Shown here: positions 1-9,464 of the stretch, piece by piece | Position numbering within the stretch: position 1 is the stretch's first letter | Layout of the letters: each line of letters opens with the position of its first letter | Source of the DNA: Eustoma russellianum | Taxonomy: Eukaryota > Streptophyta > Magnoliopsida > Gentianales > Gentianaceae | DNA length: 64,000 bases | Assembly: GCA_036186865.1 (NCBI GenBank) | Contig: AP025055.1 | Span: 3,186,223 to 3,250,222, forward strand | Direction: 5' to 3' | Notes under the pieces: model-generated | Databases searched by the model: none | Told to the model about the DNA's origin: nothing | The model's input: only the letters and a program-made list of their open reading frames with translations | Made by a program: the position numbers and the translations under genes

Positions 1-1137
1 TTTCCCCTGGTTGGGCATGTACTCCTAAGTACTTCCTCTGAGTAAAAGTCAGAGTTAGTTCGAACAGGCATGAAGTGCCACATTAAGCGCTTCATGTGGC
101 TTCGAACGACTTAAGAAGCCCACATTAGGCGCTTGATGTGACTTCGAACGACTGTTCTTTTTCACATCAAGCGCTCAATGTCACTTCGAACGCCTGTGCT
201 TTTGCACATTAGGCGCTTCATGTGACCAACGTTACAAAGGTCTTGAACTTCATTTTTTAACATCAGTTGACTCTTTGTACCCTCCCTTTTTAGTGTCTTT
301 TTTGCAGGTTCCTCTCTGTTAAGTTTTTCAGGTTTCCTTTCTTGGCATTCACTTTGAAATCTCTCCAAGAAGGTTGCTACATGCCAAAGGGAGATCTCCA
401 ATGATGAGGACTCACGAACACATGATGCCAAAACCCATTAATGTCAGTGCAGAGGGTTTCAAACGGGAAGAAACTTTGAAGATGATAAAAATAGGGTTTC
501 TTCCACTTTCCTCTCCAACTTTCTACATTGCAAGCTCTCAAGTTCTCTCAAGCTCAAGCTCTCAAAATACTTGTAATCTTTGTACATCTTTACTTTATTG
601 TTGAGAGTGATTATTGTAAGAAGAAGAAGAGTCTTCTTCTTGGTGAGATTATTTTGTGAGAGATTGGGTAGATTGTTGGTCAAGGAGCAAGGGTGCTCTT
701 TGTTTGAGTTTTCTAGACTTTGAAGGGTTAGTTGATAGTGTGTGGTGCACTATTCTCCCTACAAGATTTCTTTGAGGGCAAAGAAGATCTTTGGAGGCTA
801 AACTTCAAAGGGTTAGAATTCTTGGTTGTGGTCTAGGCAAGGTGCCTAGTTTTTTGTAATTTTTGGATTTTGTTTTTGATTGTTGTTTCCCCCAAAAGAA
901 ATAACAATCCCCATTTCAAATCCTTCTTGTGAAACATCAAGAAGGTAGAGGAGTAGAGTCATTTGACTTGAACCTCTATACATACTTGTGTTCTTTACTT
1001 TCTTTCAAGTCTTTATTCATTCTAAGAACACACCCAAGTATTGGTTGCTCTTGAAAACGAAAAATAGCCATAAAATATCCATACTTGGTGAACACACTAT
1101 TCAACCCCCCTTCTAGTGTGTTCTAAGGGACCTAACA
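1..1137 (+). repeat. 5' LTR of Sirevirus copy 1 (partial)
   Basis: Matches 8300-9434 base for base apart from roughly ten substitutions and single-base indels seen by eye. Ends in CTAACA directly before the primer binding site. Contains part of the palindromic GCGC/TTCGAA array (about 70-230) and, near the 3' end, the CTATTCAACCCC...TTCTAG tail shared by the other Sirevirus-like LTRs in the window. Small ORFs inside it are present in both LTRs and look non-coding. Confidence 0.95.
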
Positions 1138-1139
1138 AT

Positions 1140-1151
1140 TGGTATCAGAGC
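1140..1151 (+). promoter_or_regulatory. Primer binding site (initiator-Met tRNA type)
   Basis: TGGTATCAGAGC lies two bases after the LTR end; this is the standard plant copia sequence complementary to the 3' end of initiator tRNA-Met, where minus-strand DNA synthesis starts. Confidence 0.93.
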
Positions 1152-1198
1152 CTCATCTTGCTTATTTGAGTCCAAATACAAGATTTGATCTTCATAGT

Positions 1199-2551
1199 AT
1201 GGATCCCTTCAGATTTGGTTGATGCAAGTTCTCCAAGTAGTGATGCTTCTAGAAGAAGAAGACAAGAGTCACTACTCCCTTCTATCTCAAGTGTACAAGT
1301 CAAAGTACCCACGTTTGACCATGTGAGCTTCCCAAAAGACAAGAAAGCCTTCTACCAAAAGAAGAAGGCTCCACCAAGAAGAAATAGCTCATTGGGAATG
1401 CTTATTGTCTGGATCCGAAAGCGATAATGATGACAATGAGAATCTACTCTCACGGAGGTCAGTGACGATGATCTCAACAAGGAGTTTTATTCTCTCATGG
1501 CCATCAAAGACGACATGGAGGTATGCACTACATCCTCACATTATAGATTAATAGATGAAAGAGATGACTTAGTGCAAGAAATTGACCTCTTACAACTAAA
1601 ATACACTCGTGTCAAAAAGGAATTTAAAGCATGTATATACGAATACAATGACACGGTAGAAAATCATATTGCGTTACAACTAGAGCATGAAATTTTGCTA
1701 ACTATGCATATGATTGCACAAGAGGAGAAGCATGATTTGATAAAATCAAGCATCTCTCATAAAACCGCTGAGAATAAGAATTCTCAAAAGAAAAGTGCAA
1801 ATAAAACTAAGGTAGTCAAAGATGCATCCTTACCTAGTATGAAACCTAAGGTTAAATCTAGTGTTTTGTATGCATCTAAAAAGGGAAAAACCAATGAACA
1901 AGCATCACACTTCAAGGAGTCTCAAGGTACCTTGAAGAAGCAAAGGCACATGCCTAAAAGCAAGGCAAAGCAAACTGAAGTGCCTAGATCTTGTGTTGAA
2001 TCCGTGAAAAATAATCATTCTATAATGCCAAAGAATGTTGTCCCTAAACGGGAATCACGGAACGTGTTAACACACAAGCATGATAATCATCATTATCCAC
2101 ACAAACACATTCCTACATGTTTTGTTTGCAATAAGAAGGGTCATGTGGAAAGAATGTGCAGAACTAAAAACGATAAAAACTCTTATTCACACAAACATAT
2201 ACCTACATGTTTTATTGTAATAAAAAGGGTCATATTGAAAGAGTGTGTAGAGCTAAAAACAATCAACGTTCTTATACACACAAACACATTCCCACATGTT
2301 TTTATTGCAATAGAAAAGGCCATGTAGAGAGAGTGTGTAGAGTCAAAAATAATAAGAGTCTTGTGTGGGTGCCGAAAGGTGAGATGAAGGTAACTAATCT
2401 TCAAGGACCCAAAACAAAAAGGGTACCAACTCCATATGGTTCTTTTGTAGGCCCTAGCACTCAATGGAGAAAGCGAAGACAAGAAGGTCAAATGGGTCGT
2501 GGACAGTGGGTGTTTCAACCATATGACGGGAGACAAACGTCTCTTCCATAG
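1199..2551 (+). pseudogene. gag of Sirevirus copy 1, internally deleted and frameshifted
   Basis: Gag forms the virus-like particle. ATG at 1199 begins MDPF as in copy 2, then the frame breaks within a few codons. Around 1320-1345 the sequence jumps from the N-terminal KVPTFD block to the block before the zinc knuckles (KDKKAFYQKKK), losing about 830 bp that copy 2 retains (most of the UBN2-type gag core). Downstream are a coiled-coil-like Lys-rich region (1497-2090) and three tandem CCHC zinc knuckles (2101-2350), the second frameshifted by a lost T. The last frame ends at 2551, overlapping the start of pol in a +1 frame. Certainly non-functional as gag. Confidence 0.88.
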
Positions 2552-5500
2552 ACTCACTATGCAAGACGGAGGAGTTGTCCACTTTGGCGGTAGCAAAGGC
2601 CAAATCAAAGGACATGGTATTGTGGGTAACAATTCCTTCTCTCTTAGTGATGTTTTATATGTTGTAGGTCTTAAGTTTAACTTGATAAGTGTAGTCAACT
2701 TTGTGATGCTAACTATGAGGTAACGTTTTTGAAAACAAAGTGTGTTGTGAAAAAGGAAGAAAAGATTTTATTTGAGGCTTTGCGTTTCAAAAATATTTAC
2801 AAAGTTAGCATCAATGACTTGGTTTCTCAAAATGTGTCTTGTCTAGTTGCTAAGAATGATTTGGCGCAACTATGGCATAGACGTCTCGGACATGTTTGTT
2901 TTAAAACATTTAAATTTATTTGCGAAAATGAAAAAGTCCGAGGCCTTCCAAAAATGAGTTTTGAAAACAATGACTTATGTGACACTTGTCAAAAGGCAAA
3001 ACTTGTGAAAACAAGTTTCAAACCCAAGACAAATATTTCCATCTCCAAGCCCCTACAATTGCTTCATATGGATTTGTATGGGATGTTGGTACAAGAAGCT
3101 TGGGTGGTAAACATTACACCTTCGTGGTAGTAGATGACTATACTCGTTATACGTGGGTGATGTTTCTTGCTAAGAAAAGTGATGCATGTAGTGAGTTTAT
3201 AAGTCTAAGTAAACGATTGGAAAATCATGTGGGTGACACCATCAAAACCATCCGTAGTAATCGTGGTGGTGAGTTCGATGGTGATTTCGAAAGGTTTTGT
3301 GTATCCAAAGGATACTCTCATGACCTCTCAGCACCTAGAACTCCTCAACAAAATGGTGTGGCCGAACGAAAGAATAGAACTCTACAAGAAATGTGTAGAG
3401 CAATGTTGAATGAGTTCGGTTTGCCTAAGTATTTTTGGGCCGAAGCGGTTAATGCCGCTTGCCATGTGATCAATCGTGTCTATTTGAGACCATATCTAAA
3501 TGTGACACCCTATGAGCTTTGGAATGGAAAATTTCCCAACATTGGGTATTTCAAAGTCTTTGGTTGCAAGTGTTTTATACTTAATACCAAAGATACTTTG
3601 GACAAACTTGACCTCAAAGAGGATGAAGGTATCTTTTTAGGTTATGCCGCAAATAGTAAAGCATTTCGTGTTTTCAACAAAGGAGTCAAAAGGTGGAAGA
3701 ATCAATCCATGTTAAGTTTAATGAGTCACTTAGTGACGAACCTAAACTTAATGAGGATTGTGAAGAGGATGAAGATGTGACTCCTCAAGAAGAAATTCTT
3801 GAGGATGTTCCTATGGTTGTTCCTCAACGAGAGATTGTTGATGATCCTCCAAATGGAAACATCTTCATTGACTTGAGAGTTGAACCTCTTGAAGGTACTC
3901 CTCTACCTTGTGTAAATGAACTTAGTGAGTCAAGTAAAAATGTCTCTTCTACTCATGTTGATTCACAAAATGTAGAAAATGCATCACACATTCCGGAACA
4001 TGAGGTTCATGTTGATGATGAAGGTTCATCTCTTCCGGAACATGATCAAGAGGAAGTTGGAGGTGATGTCTCCAATCTTCCTAGATCATTTAAGCACAAA
4101 AGTTCTCACCCTCAAGAGTTAGTCATAGGTGATTTAAATAGAGGAATCACCACACGAAGGCAATATAGAGAGAATGCATTTGTCTCTCTTATAGAGCCTA
4201 AAAATGTTAAAGATGCACTTCTTGATGAGAATTGGATCTTGCTATGCAAGAAGAATTAAACCAATTTGAAAGAAGTGATGTTTGGGAGTTACTTCCCAAA
4301 CCACACCGACCATCCTATTATTGGTACGAAATGGGTTTTTCGTAACAAGATGGATGATCAAGGTAATGTCACTAGAAACAAGGCTAGGTTAGTTTGCTCA
4401 AGGATACCGTCAAGAAGAAGGTATGATTTTGATGAGACATTTGCACCCGTAGCACGGCTTGAAGCTATTAGAATGTTATTAGCATATGCTTGTTATAGAG
4501 ATTTTACACTTTACCAAATGGATGTTAAATCCGCTTTCTTGAATGGTGTTATTCAAGAGGAAGTGTATGTTGCACAACCTCCCGGGTTTGAATGTCATGA
4601 TTCACCACATCATGTCTTCAAACTTAAAAAGGCTCTTTACGACCTCAAACAAGCTCCAAGAGCTTGGTACGAGAGGTTAAGTACTTTTCTTCTTAATAAT
4701 GGTTTTTCAAGAGGTAAAGTTGACACTACTTTGTTCATAAAAGAACAAGGTAGGAATCATTTAATTGTTCAAGTATATGTTGATGATATTATTTTTGGTG
4801 CTACTAACAATTGTCTTTGTGAGCAATTTGCTAGTCTTATGCAAGGTGAGTTCGAGATGAGCATGATGGGCGAACTAAATTATTTCCTTGGATTGCAAAT
4901 CAAGCAAACCGAAGATGGCGTGTACATTTCCCAAACCAAATACACTAGAGATTTGCTCAAAAAGTACAATTTTGGTGAAGGAAGAGAGGTGAACACTCCT
5001 ATGAGCACAAGTGCCAAGCTTGACAAGGATGAAAAGGGAAAGCATGTTGAGGTAACCTTGTATCGTGGCATTATAGGTAGTCTACTTTATTAACGGCTAG
5101 TAGACCCGATATTTTACATGCAGTATGTTTATGTGCTAGATTTCAAGTGATCCTAGGGAGATGCATTTTATTGCGATAAAACGCATCCTTAGATACCTTA
5201 GAAGTACTTTGAAATTTGGTTTATTTTATCCTAAAAATGCATGTTTTGACCTAAGAGGTTATTGTGACTCTCGATTATGCGGGGAGTCTAGTTGATAGAA
5301 AGAGCACCTTCGGAACTTGTCAGTTTTCCTCGGAGATTGTCTCGTTTCTTGGTTCTCCAAGAAACAAAACAGTGTATCTCTTTCTACGGCGGAATCCGAA
5401 TATGTGTCGGCCGCCTCGTGTTGTGCACAATTATTGTGGATGACTAACACGTTAAATGATTATAACATTCACTTCTCTAAGGTGCCAATTTTGTGTGATA

Positions 5501-5720
5501 ACACGTCCGCCATTAATATTGCACAAAATCCCGTCCAACATAGTCGGACCAAGCACATCGAAGTGAGGTATCATTTCATCCGTGATTGTGTACAAAGAAC
5601 TTGGTAAGTGTAGAATTTGTTCCTACACATAACCAACTTGCGGACATCTTCACGAAACCCTTGCCTAGTGATGTCTTCGTATCCATAAGAAGTAGGTTGG
5701 GGTTGCTCAATATGGGTTGA
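2451..5720 (+). pseudogene. pol of Sirevirus copy 1 (protease, integrase, RT, RNase H), broken
   Basis: Open from just after TAG 2448-2450. Protease motif DSG at about 2502; GAG-pre-integrase/zinc region HRRLGH...CDTCQKAK at 2870-3000; integrase core with HMD at 3071, but the second catalytic Asp is Asn (AAT, 3259-3261, RSNRGGEF) where copy 2 has Asp; Glu in VAERKNRT is kept. RT 4270-5030 has the catalytic YVDDIIFG; RNase H 5240-5700 has STAESEY and CDNTSAINIAQNP; stop TGA 5718. At least six frame changes (about 3090, 3690, 4250, 4400, 5090, 5600). Equivalent to the nearly open pol of copy 2, so the assignment is secure while function is not possible. Confidence 0.93.
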
Positions 5721-5769
5721 TAAAACCATTTTGAGTTCTGAGCACGAAAATTTCAAAAAATTTCAAGAT

Positions 5770-6055
5770 CAGTGCACATAAAGCGCTTTATCCACAAATT
5801 GTTCAGGCGTTCGATGTTACATCAAGCGCCTGATGTTAAGGATGTCACTTGTTCGAAGTGACATCAGGCGCTTTATGTTCTTTTGTTAAGGCGTTCGATG
5901 TAGGATTAAGCGCTTGATCTGAGCTTGCTCACTTGTTTGATGTAGAATAAAGCGCTCAATCCTCATCTCCACAGCCGTTCAATGTGACATTAGGCGCTTC
6001 ATCCTACTTTATGAAGTCGTTCGATGTCACATTAGGCGCTTTAACCCTATTATTA
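5770..6055 (+). repeat. Internal palindromic array between pol and the extra ORF
   Basis: Seven or more copies of a unit with an 18-bp palindrome close to ACATCAAGCGCTTGATGT, alternating with GTTCGATGT/TTCGAAG blocks. The same motif fills the LTRs (about 8005-8530). Here it lies outside the LTR, upstream of the extra ORF, and the same arrangement exists in copy 2 (54940-55170). Role unknown; protein-binding sites of a promoter are a reasonable inference. Confidence 0.85.
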
Positions 6056-6277
6056 CATTGTCTTTTCGCCGCCTCTTCAGTTTTTTCGCGCCATTTAAGG
6101 ACCATCAATTCACCAGCCGCCTCTTTCTCTTTCCACTCTCCCACGTCTGCCACTTCCCTTCCCCATTCACTCTAACCTTTCATCTTCTTCCTCAAACCTC
6201 TCTCCCACTCTCCCACTTCTCCTTTACTCCTTCTCCCACCATTACTCCACCAACTCCTCCTCTTCCTCTCCTCACCC

Positions 6278-6284
6278 TTTAAAA
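6278..6284 (+). promoter_or_regulatory. TATA-like box before the extra ORF
   Basis: TTTAAAA lies 89 bp before the ATG at 6367, inside a pyrimidine-rich leader (6120-6360). Copy 2 has TATAAA at nearly the same distance (93 bp). Conservation of position supports an internal promoter, but no transcript evidence is available. Confidence 0.4.
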
Positions 6285-6366
6285 GCCAACCCTTCTCCTT
6301 CCTCTCTTATCACTCCTCTTCTTCCTCTTACCTTAAAAATTTTCAAGACCTCTCCTTCTCCCAACA

Positions 6367-7780
6367 ATGGCTTCCGCTGGTCCTTCCAAGCGTCCACGAA
6401 CCCAAAAGCGAAAAAACAACGGCTGGACAAAGTATTGTCGAGCCTCCTGCAATCATAGCCATTCGAGAGAGGCTCACCAAGGATAACTTTCCTTGGCTAA
6501 AGAAATTTGATCCCGATATCAAAAAAGCCTCCTCGCACCATTGACAAAGGTGCCCATATCTCCTACTACTCCGGGATGCTATTCCAAGAATGGATAGCAT
6601 CCAGTCGTCTTGTCGTACCTCTGAAACTGCTCAATCTCAGCAATCTTCCTGAGACGAGCACTGCCTTTGAAATTGTTCCTCTGTTGGAACATCAGGGCTG
6701 GACATCTCTTTGGTCCAGACCTGACATGCAAAAATACTCCCGCGAGCACAACCGTCTTTTCTATTCAAACTTGTGGGTCACCCACAATCTGAGTCTCAAT
6801 CATTTTCCCTCAACTCTGTTATTGATGGTACTCCTCTCAGCTTCACTATTCCTGAAATCTGTGAAGTCCTGAGAATCCGAAACGAGGGATTGACTGATTT
6901 TTCCGTATTTGACTGGAGTGCCAAATACGGCGTCCTTGAGCAGGACGTTAAATTCGATTTGGGGTATTTCCCCTCCAAAAAGACTCAGAACATGCCCTTG
7001 GTGGATCGCATTCTGCTAGCGGTGGTCACCTACTGCATCAATGGTAAGGCCACTAGAAATCCAAGCAACATGGATTTCTATGTCTCTTACCGTCTCAAAC
7101 ATCTGACCCAGCTGAATCTCGTCTGGATTTTCATAGAAGTCATGTTTGCAGCTCTCCGAAAAGGGTCAAAAGCTTTGCCTTTTGCCAATATTGTCACAAT
7201 ATTGTTAAAATCAAAAGGCGTTGAAATTTCTGATGAAGACCTGACCCCAGTTGCTAAATCTGAAGTCTATGATCACTACAACATCGCCCAGGCTGTTGAC
7301 TCGCAGAAACGGAAGGCCACCACCATTCCTGATGAAGATGAGGTCGCAGAGGGACCTCAAGATGCTGCTGGTGGTAGTAATTCTTCGGAATTGCTGTCAC
7401 GCATTGCTGCCCTTGAACAGACTGTTCAACAATTGCATCTTCGTGATGCCGAGCATGAAGCTCGGCATGTTCGGAATGAAGCTCGTAATGAGCGTAATGA
7501 ACTGCGCATGACTGCATTTCGCAATGCACTCATGCAAGTCTGTCCATGGGCTCTTCCTCCTAATTTTGATAATTTAGGGGGAGAAAGTGGTGGTGCTGGT
7601 GGCAGTGGCGGTGCTGGCGGTGGTGGTGAGGCTGGTGGCTCGGGAGATGTTGGAGGATCCATGGGTGGATTCACTGATTTTGCCGCTAGTGTAGGTTTTG
7701 GCTTTAGTGGCTTTACACCACCAAGTGGTGGTGCTATGCAAATTTTCTTATTGTTGTTGGTGGAGAATTTTTCATGCTAG
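6367..7780 (+). pseudogene. Extra 3' ORF (plant-transposon-protein-like) of copy 1, frameshifted
   Basis: Homologue of the intact 453-residue ORF of copy 2. ATG at 6367 gives MASAGPSKRPRTQKRK, a basic nuclear-signal-like start; the frame is lost near 6410 and again near 6525 and 6775. The central block (HNLSRE-type motifs, NPSNMDFYVSYRLKH, FIEVMFAALRK) is readable at 6773-7250. A coiled-coil stretch (7400-7520) and a Gly-rich tail (7580-7700) follow. The C-terminus differs from copy 2. By memory it resembles the 'putative plant transposon protein' family (Pfam Transposase_32 type); Sireviruses often carry an ORF at this place, sometimes called env-like, but I see no signal peptide or membrane segment. 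Confidence 0.8.
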
Positions 7781-7876
7781 TGGTTAATGAAATTTTATAA
7801 CTTGATTTTATTGTTGATGTTCATTAAATTGTCTCATCACCTTATTTTGTTCAAGTTATGTTTTTTGTTGCACCTA

Positions 7877-7950
7877 GTGAGGGGGAGCATATGTTAAGGG
7901 GGAGCTTTGATAAGCTATGCATGTTGTGAAATCATCAAAAAGAGGGAGAA
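7877..7950 (+). promoter_or_regulatory. Multiple polypurine tracts before the 3' LTR
   Basis: GAGGGGGAG (7879-7887), AAGGGGGAG (about 7896-7904) and AAAAAGAGGGAGAA (7937-7950), the last directly abutting the LTR. Polypurine tracts prime plus-strand DNA; several tracts in a row are a reported Sirevirus habit. Confidence 0.8.
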
Positions 7951-9434
7951 TGTTAGAATATGTTGAGTTTTGATGATTTGCACATTTTGGCACATTGAAC
8001 AAGGGATTAGGCGCTTCATGTGTGTTGTTTGAAGTCAGTATACTTCGAACGCCTACATTAGGCGCTTAATGTACCTTGGTGGAGTCCAGTACACTTCGAA
8101 CGCCTAGATTAGGCGCTTTATGTGAAGTGTCTGGATCTGCGAACACTTCGAACGCCTAGATTAGGCGCTTCATGTTAGTGTTTGAAAAACTGGACACTTT
8201 GAACGCCTAGATTAGACGCTTTATGTGACCTGTTGAAAAGTGCGAACACTTTGAACGCCTCTTTAGGCGCTTTATGCAGTCCACTATGCCAAAAGTACTT
8301 TTCCCTGGTTGGGCACGTACTCCTAAGTACTTCCTCTGAGTAAAAGTCAGAGTTAGTACGAACAGGCATGAAGTGCCACATTAAGCGCTTCATGTGGCTT
8401 CGAACGACTTAAGAAGCCCACATTAGGCGCTTGATGTGACTTCGAACGACTGTTCTTTTTCACATCAAGCGCTCAATGTCACTTCGAACGCCTGTGCTTT
8501 TGCACATTAGGCGCTTCATGTGACCAACGTTACAAAGGTCTTGAACTTCATTTTTTAACATCAGTTGACTCTTTGTACCCTCCCTTTTTAGTGTCTTTTT
8601 TGCAGGTTCCTCTCTGTTAAGTTTTTCAGGTTTCCTTTCTTGGCATTCACTTTGAAATCTCTCCAAGAAGGTTGCTACATGCCAAAGGGAGATCTCCAAT
8701 GATGAGGACTCACGAACACATGATGCCAAAACCCATTAATGTCAGTGCAGAGGGTTTCAAACGGGAAGAAACTTTGAAGATGATAAAAATAGGGTTTCTT
8801 CCACTTTCCTCTCCAACTTTCTACATTGCAAGCTCTCAAGTTCTCTTAAGCTCAAGCTCTCAAAATACTTGTAATCTTTGTACATCTTTACTTTATTGTT
8901 GAGAGTGATTATTGTAAGAAGAAGAAGAGTCTTCTTCTTGGTGAGATTATTTTGTGAGAGATTGGGTAGATTGTTGGTCAAGGAGCAAGGGTGCTCTTTG
9001 TTTGAGTTTTCTAGACTTTGAAGGGTTAGTTGATAGTGTGTGGTGCACTATTCTCCCTACAAGATTTCTTTGAGGGCAAAGAAGATCTTTGGAGGCTAAA
9101 CTTCAAAGGGTTAGAATTCTTGGTTGTGGTCTAGGCAAGGTGCCTAGTTTTTGTAATTTTTGGATTTTGTTTTTGATTGTTGTTCCCCCAAAAGAAATAA
9201 CAATCCCCATTTAAAATCTTTCTTGTGAAACATCAAGAAGGTAGAGGAGTAGAGTCATTTGACTTGAACCTCTATACATACTTGTGTTCTTTACTTTCTT
9301 TCAAGTCTTTATTCATTCTAAAGAACACACCCAAGTATTGGTTGCTCTTGAAAACGAAAAATAGCCATAAAATATCCATGCTTGGTGAACACACTATTCA
9401 ATCCCCCTTCTAGTGTGTTCTAAGGGACCTAACA
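7951..9434 (+). repeat. 3' LTR of Sirevirus copy 1 (complete, 1484 bp)
   Basis: Starts TGTTAGAATA, ends GGACCTAACA, so the ends are a 6-bp inverted repeat. The first 580 bp carry about ten copies of the TTCGAACGCC / ATTAGGCGCTTTATGT unit. The remaining part is collinear with 1-1137. Confidence 0.95.
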
Positions 9435-9444
9435 GAGTAATGTG

Positions 9445-9457
9445 CACCACAAAAAAA
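9445..9457 (+). repeat. Left terminal inverted repeat of the CACTA element
   Basis: CACCACAAAAAAA. The end also folds on itself: ACCACAA (9446-9452) pairs with TTGTGGT (9458-9464). Confidence 0.88.
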
Positions 9458-9464
9458 TTGTGGT

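Larger units (their letters stand above)
1..9434 (+). mobile_element. Sirevirus-like Ty1/copia retrotransposon, copy 1 (5' end outside window)
   Basis: LTR - primer site - gag - protease/integrase/RT/RNase H - extra ORF - polypurine tract - LTR. The order integrase before RT is the Ty1/copia order. The right LTR is complete (TGTTAG...CTAACA); the left LTR starts inside the window edge and lacks about 350 bp. A long extra ORF after pol, several purine tracts before the 3' LTR and palindromic repeats in the LTR are known Sirevirus (SIRE/Maximus) traits. All reading frames are broken by single-base indels, stops and a gag deletion, so the copy is defective. GAGTA at 9435-9439 is the presumed right target duplication; its partner is off the window. 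Confidence 0.93.

Noticed and set aside
162..431. Minus-strand ORF in the LTR, repeated at 8460-8729
   Set aside because: Its presence twice only reflects the LTR pair; it starts at a TTG codon and shows no family resemblance.
1140..1151. TGGTATCAGAGC as part of a tRNA gene
   Set aside because: It is the primer binding site only; no cloverleaf-length sequence surrounds it, and the same holds at 25508 and 60351.
7251..7674. Alternative-frame ORFs over the extra ORF of copy 1
   Set aside because: Shadows of the real frame; Arg/His- or Pro-rich readings of a Gly-rich coding stretch.
8005..8530. Possible CRISPR-like array in the LTR repeats
   Set aside because: Units are imperfect palindromes with variable spacing in a plant LTR; no cas genes, and repeats and spacers are not of uniform length.
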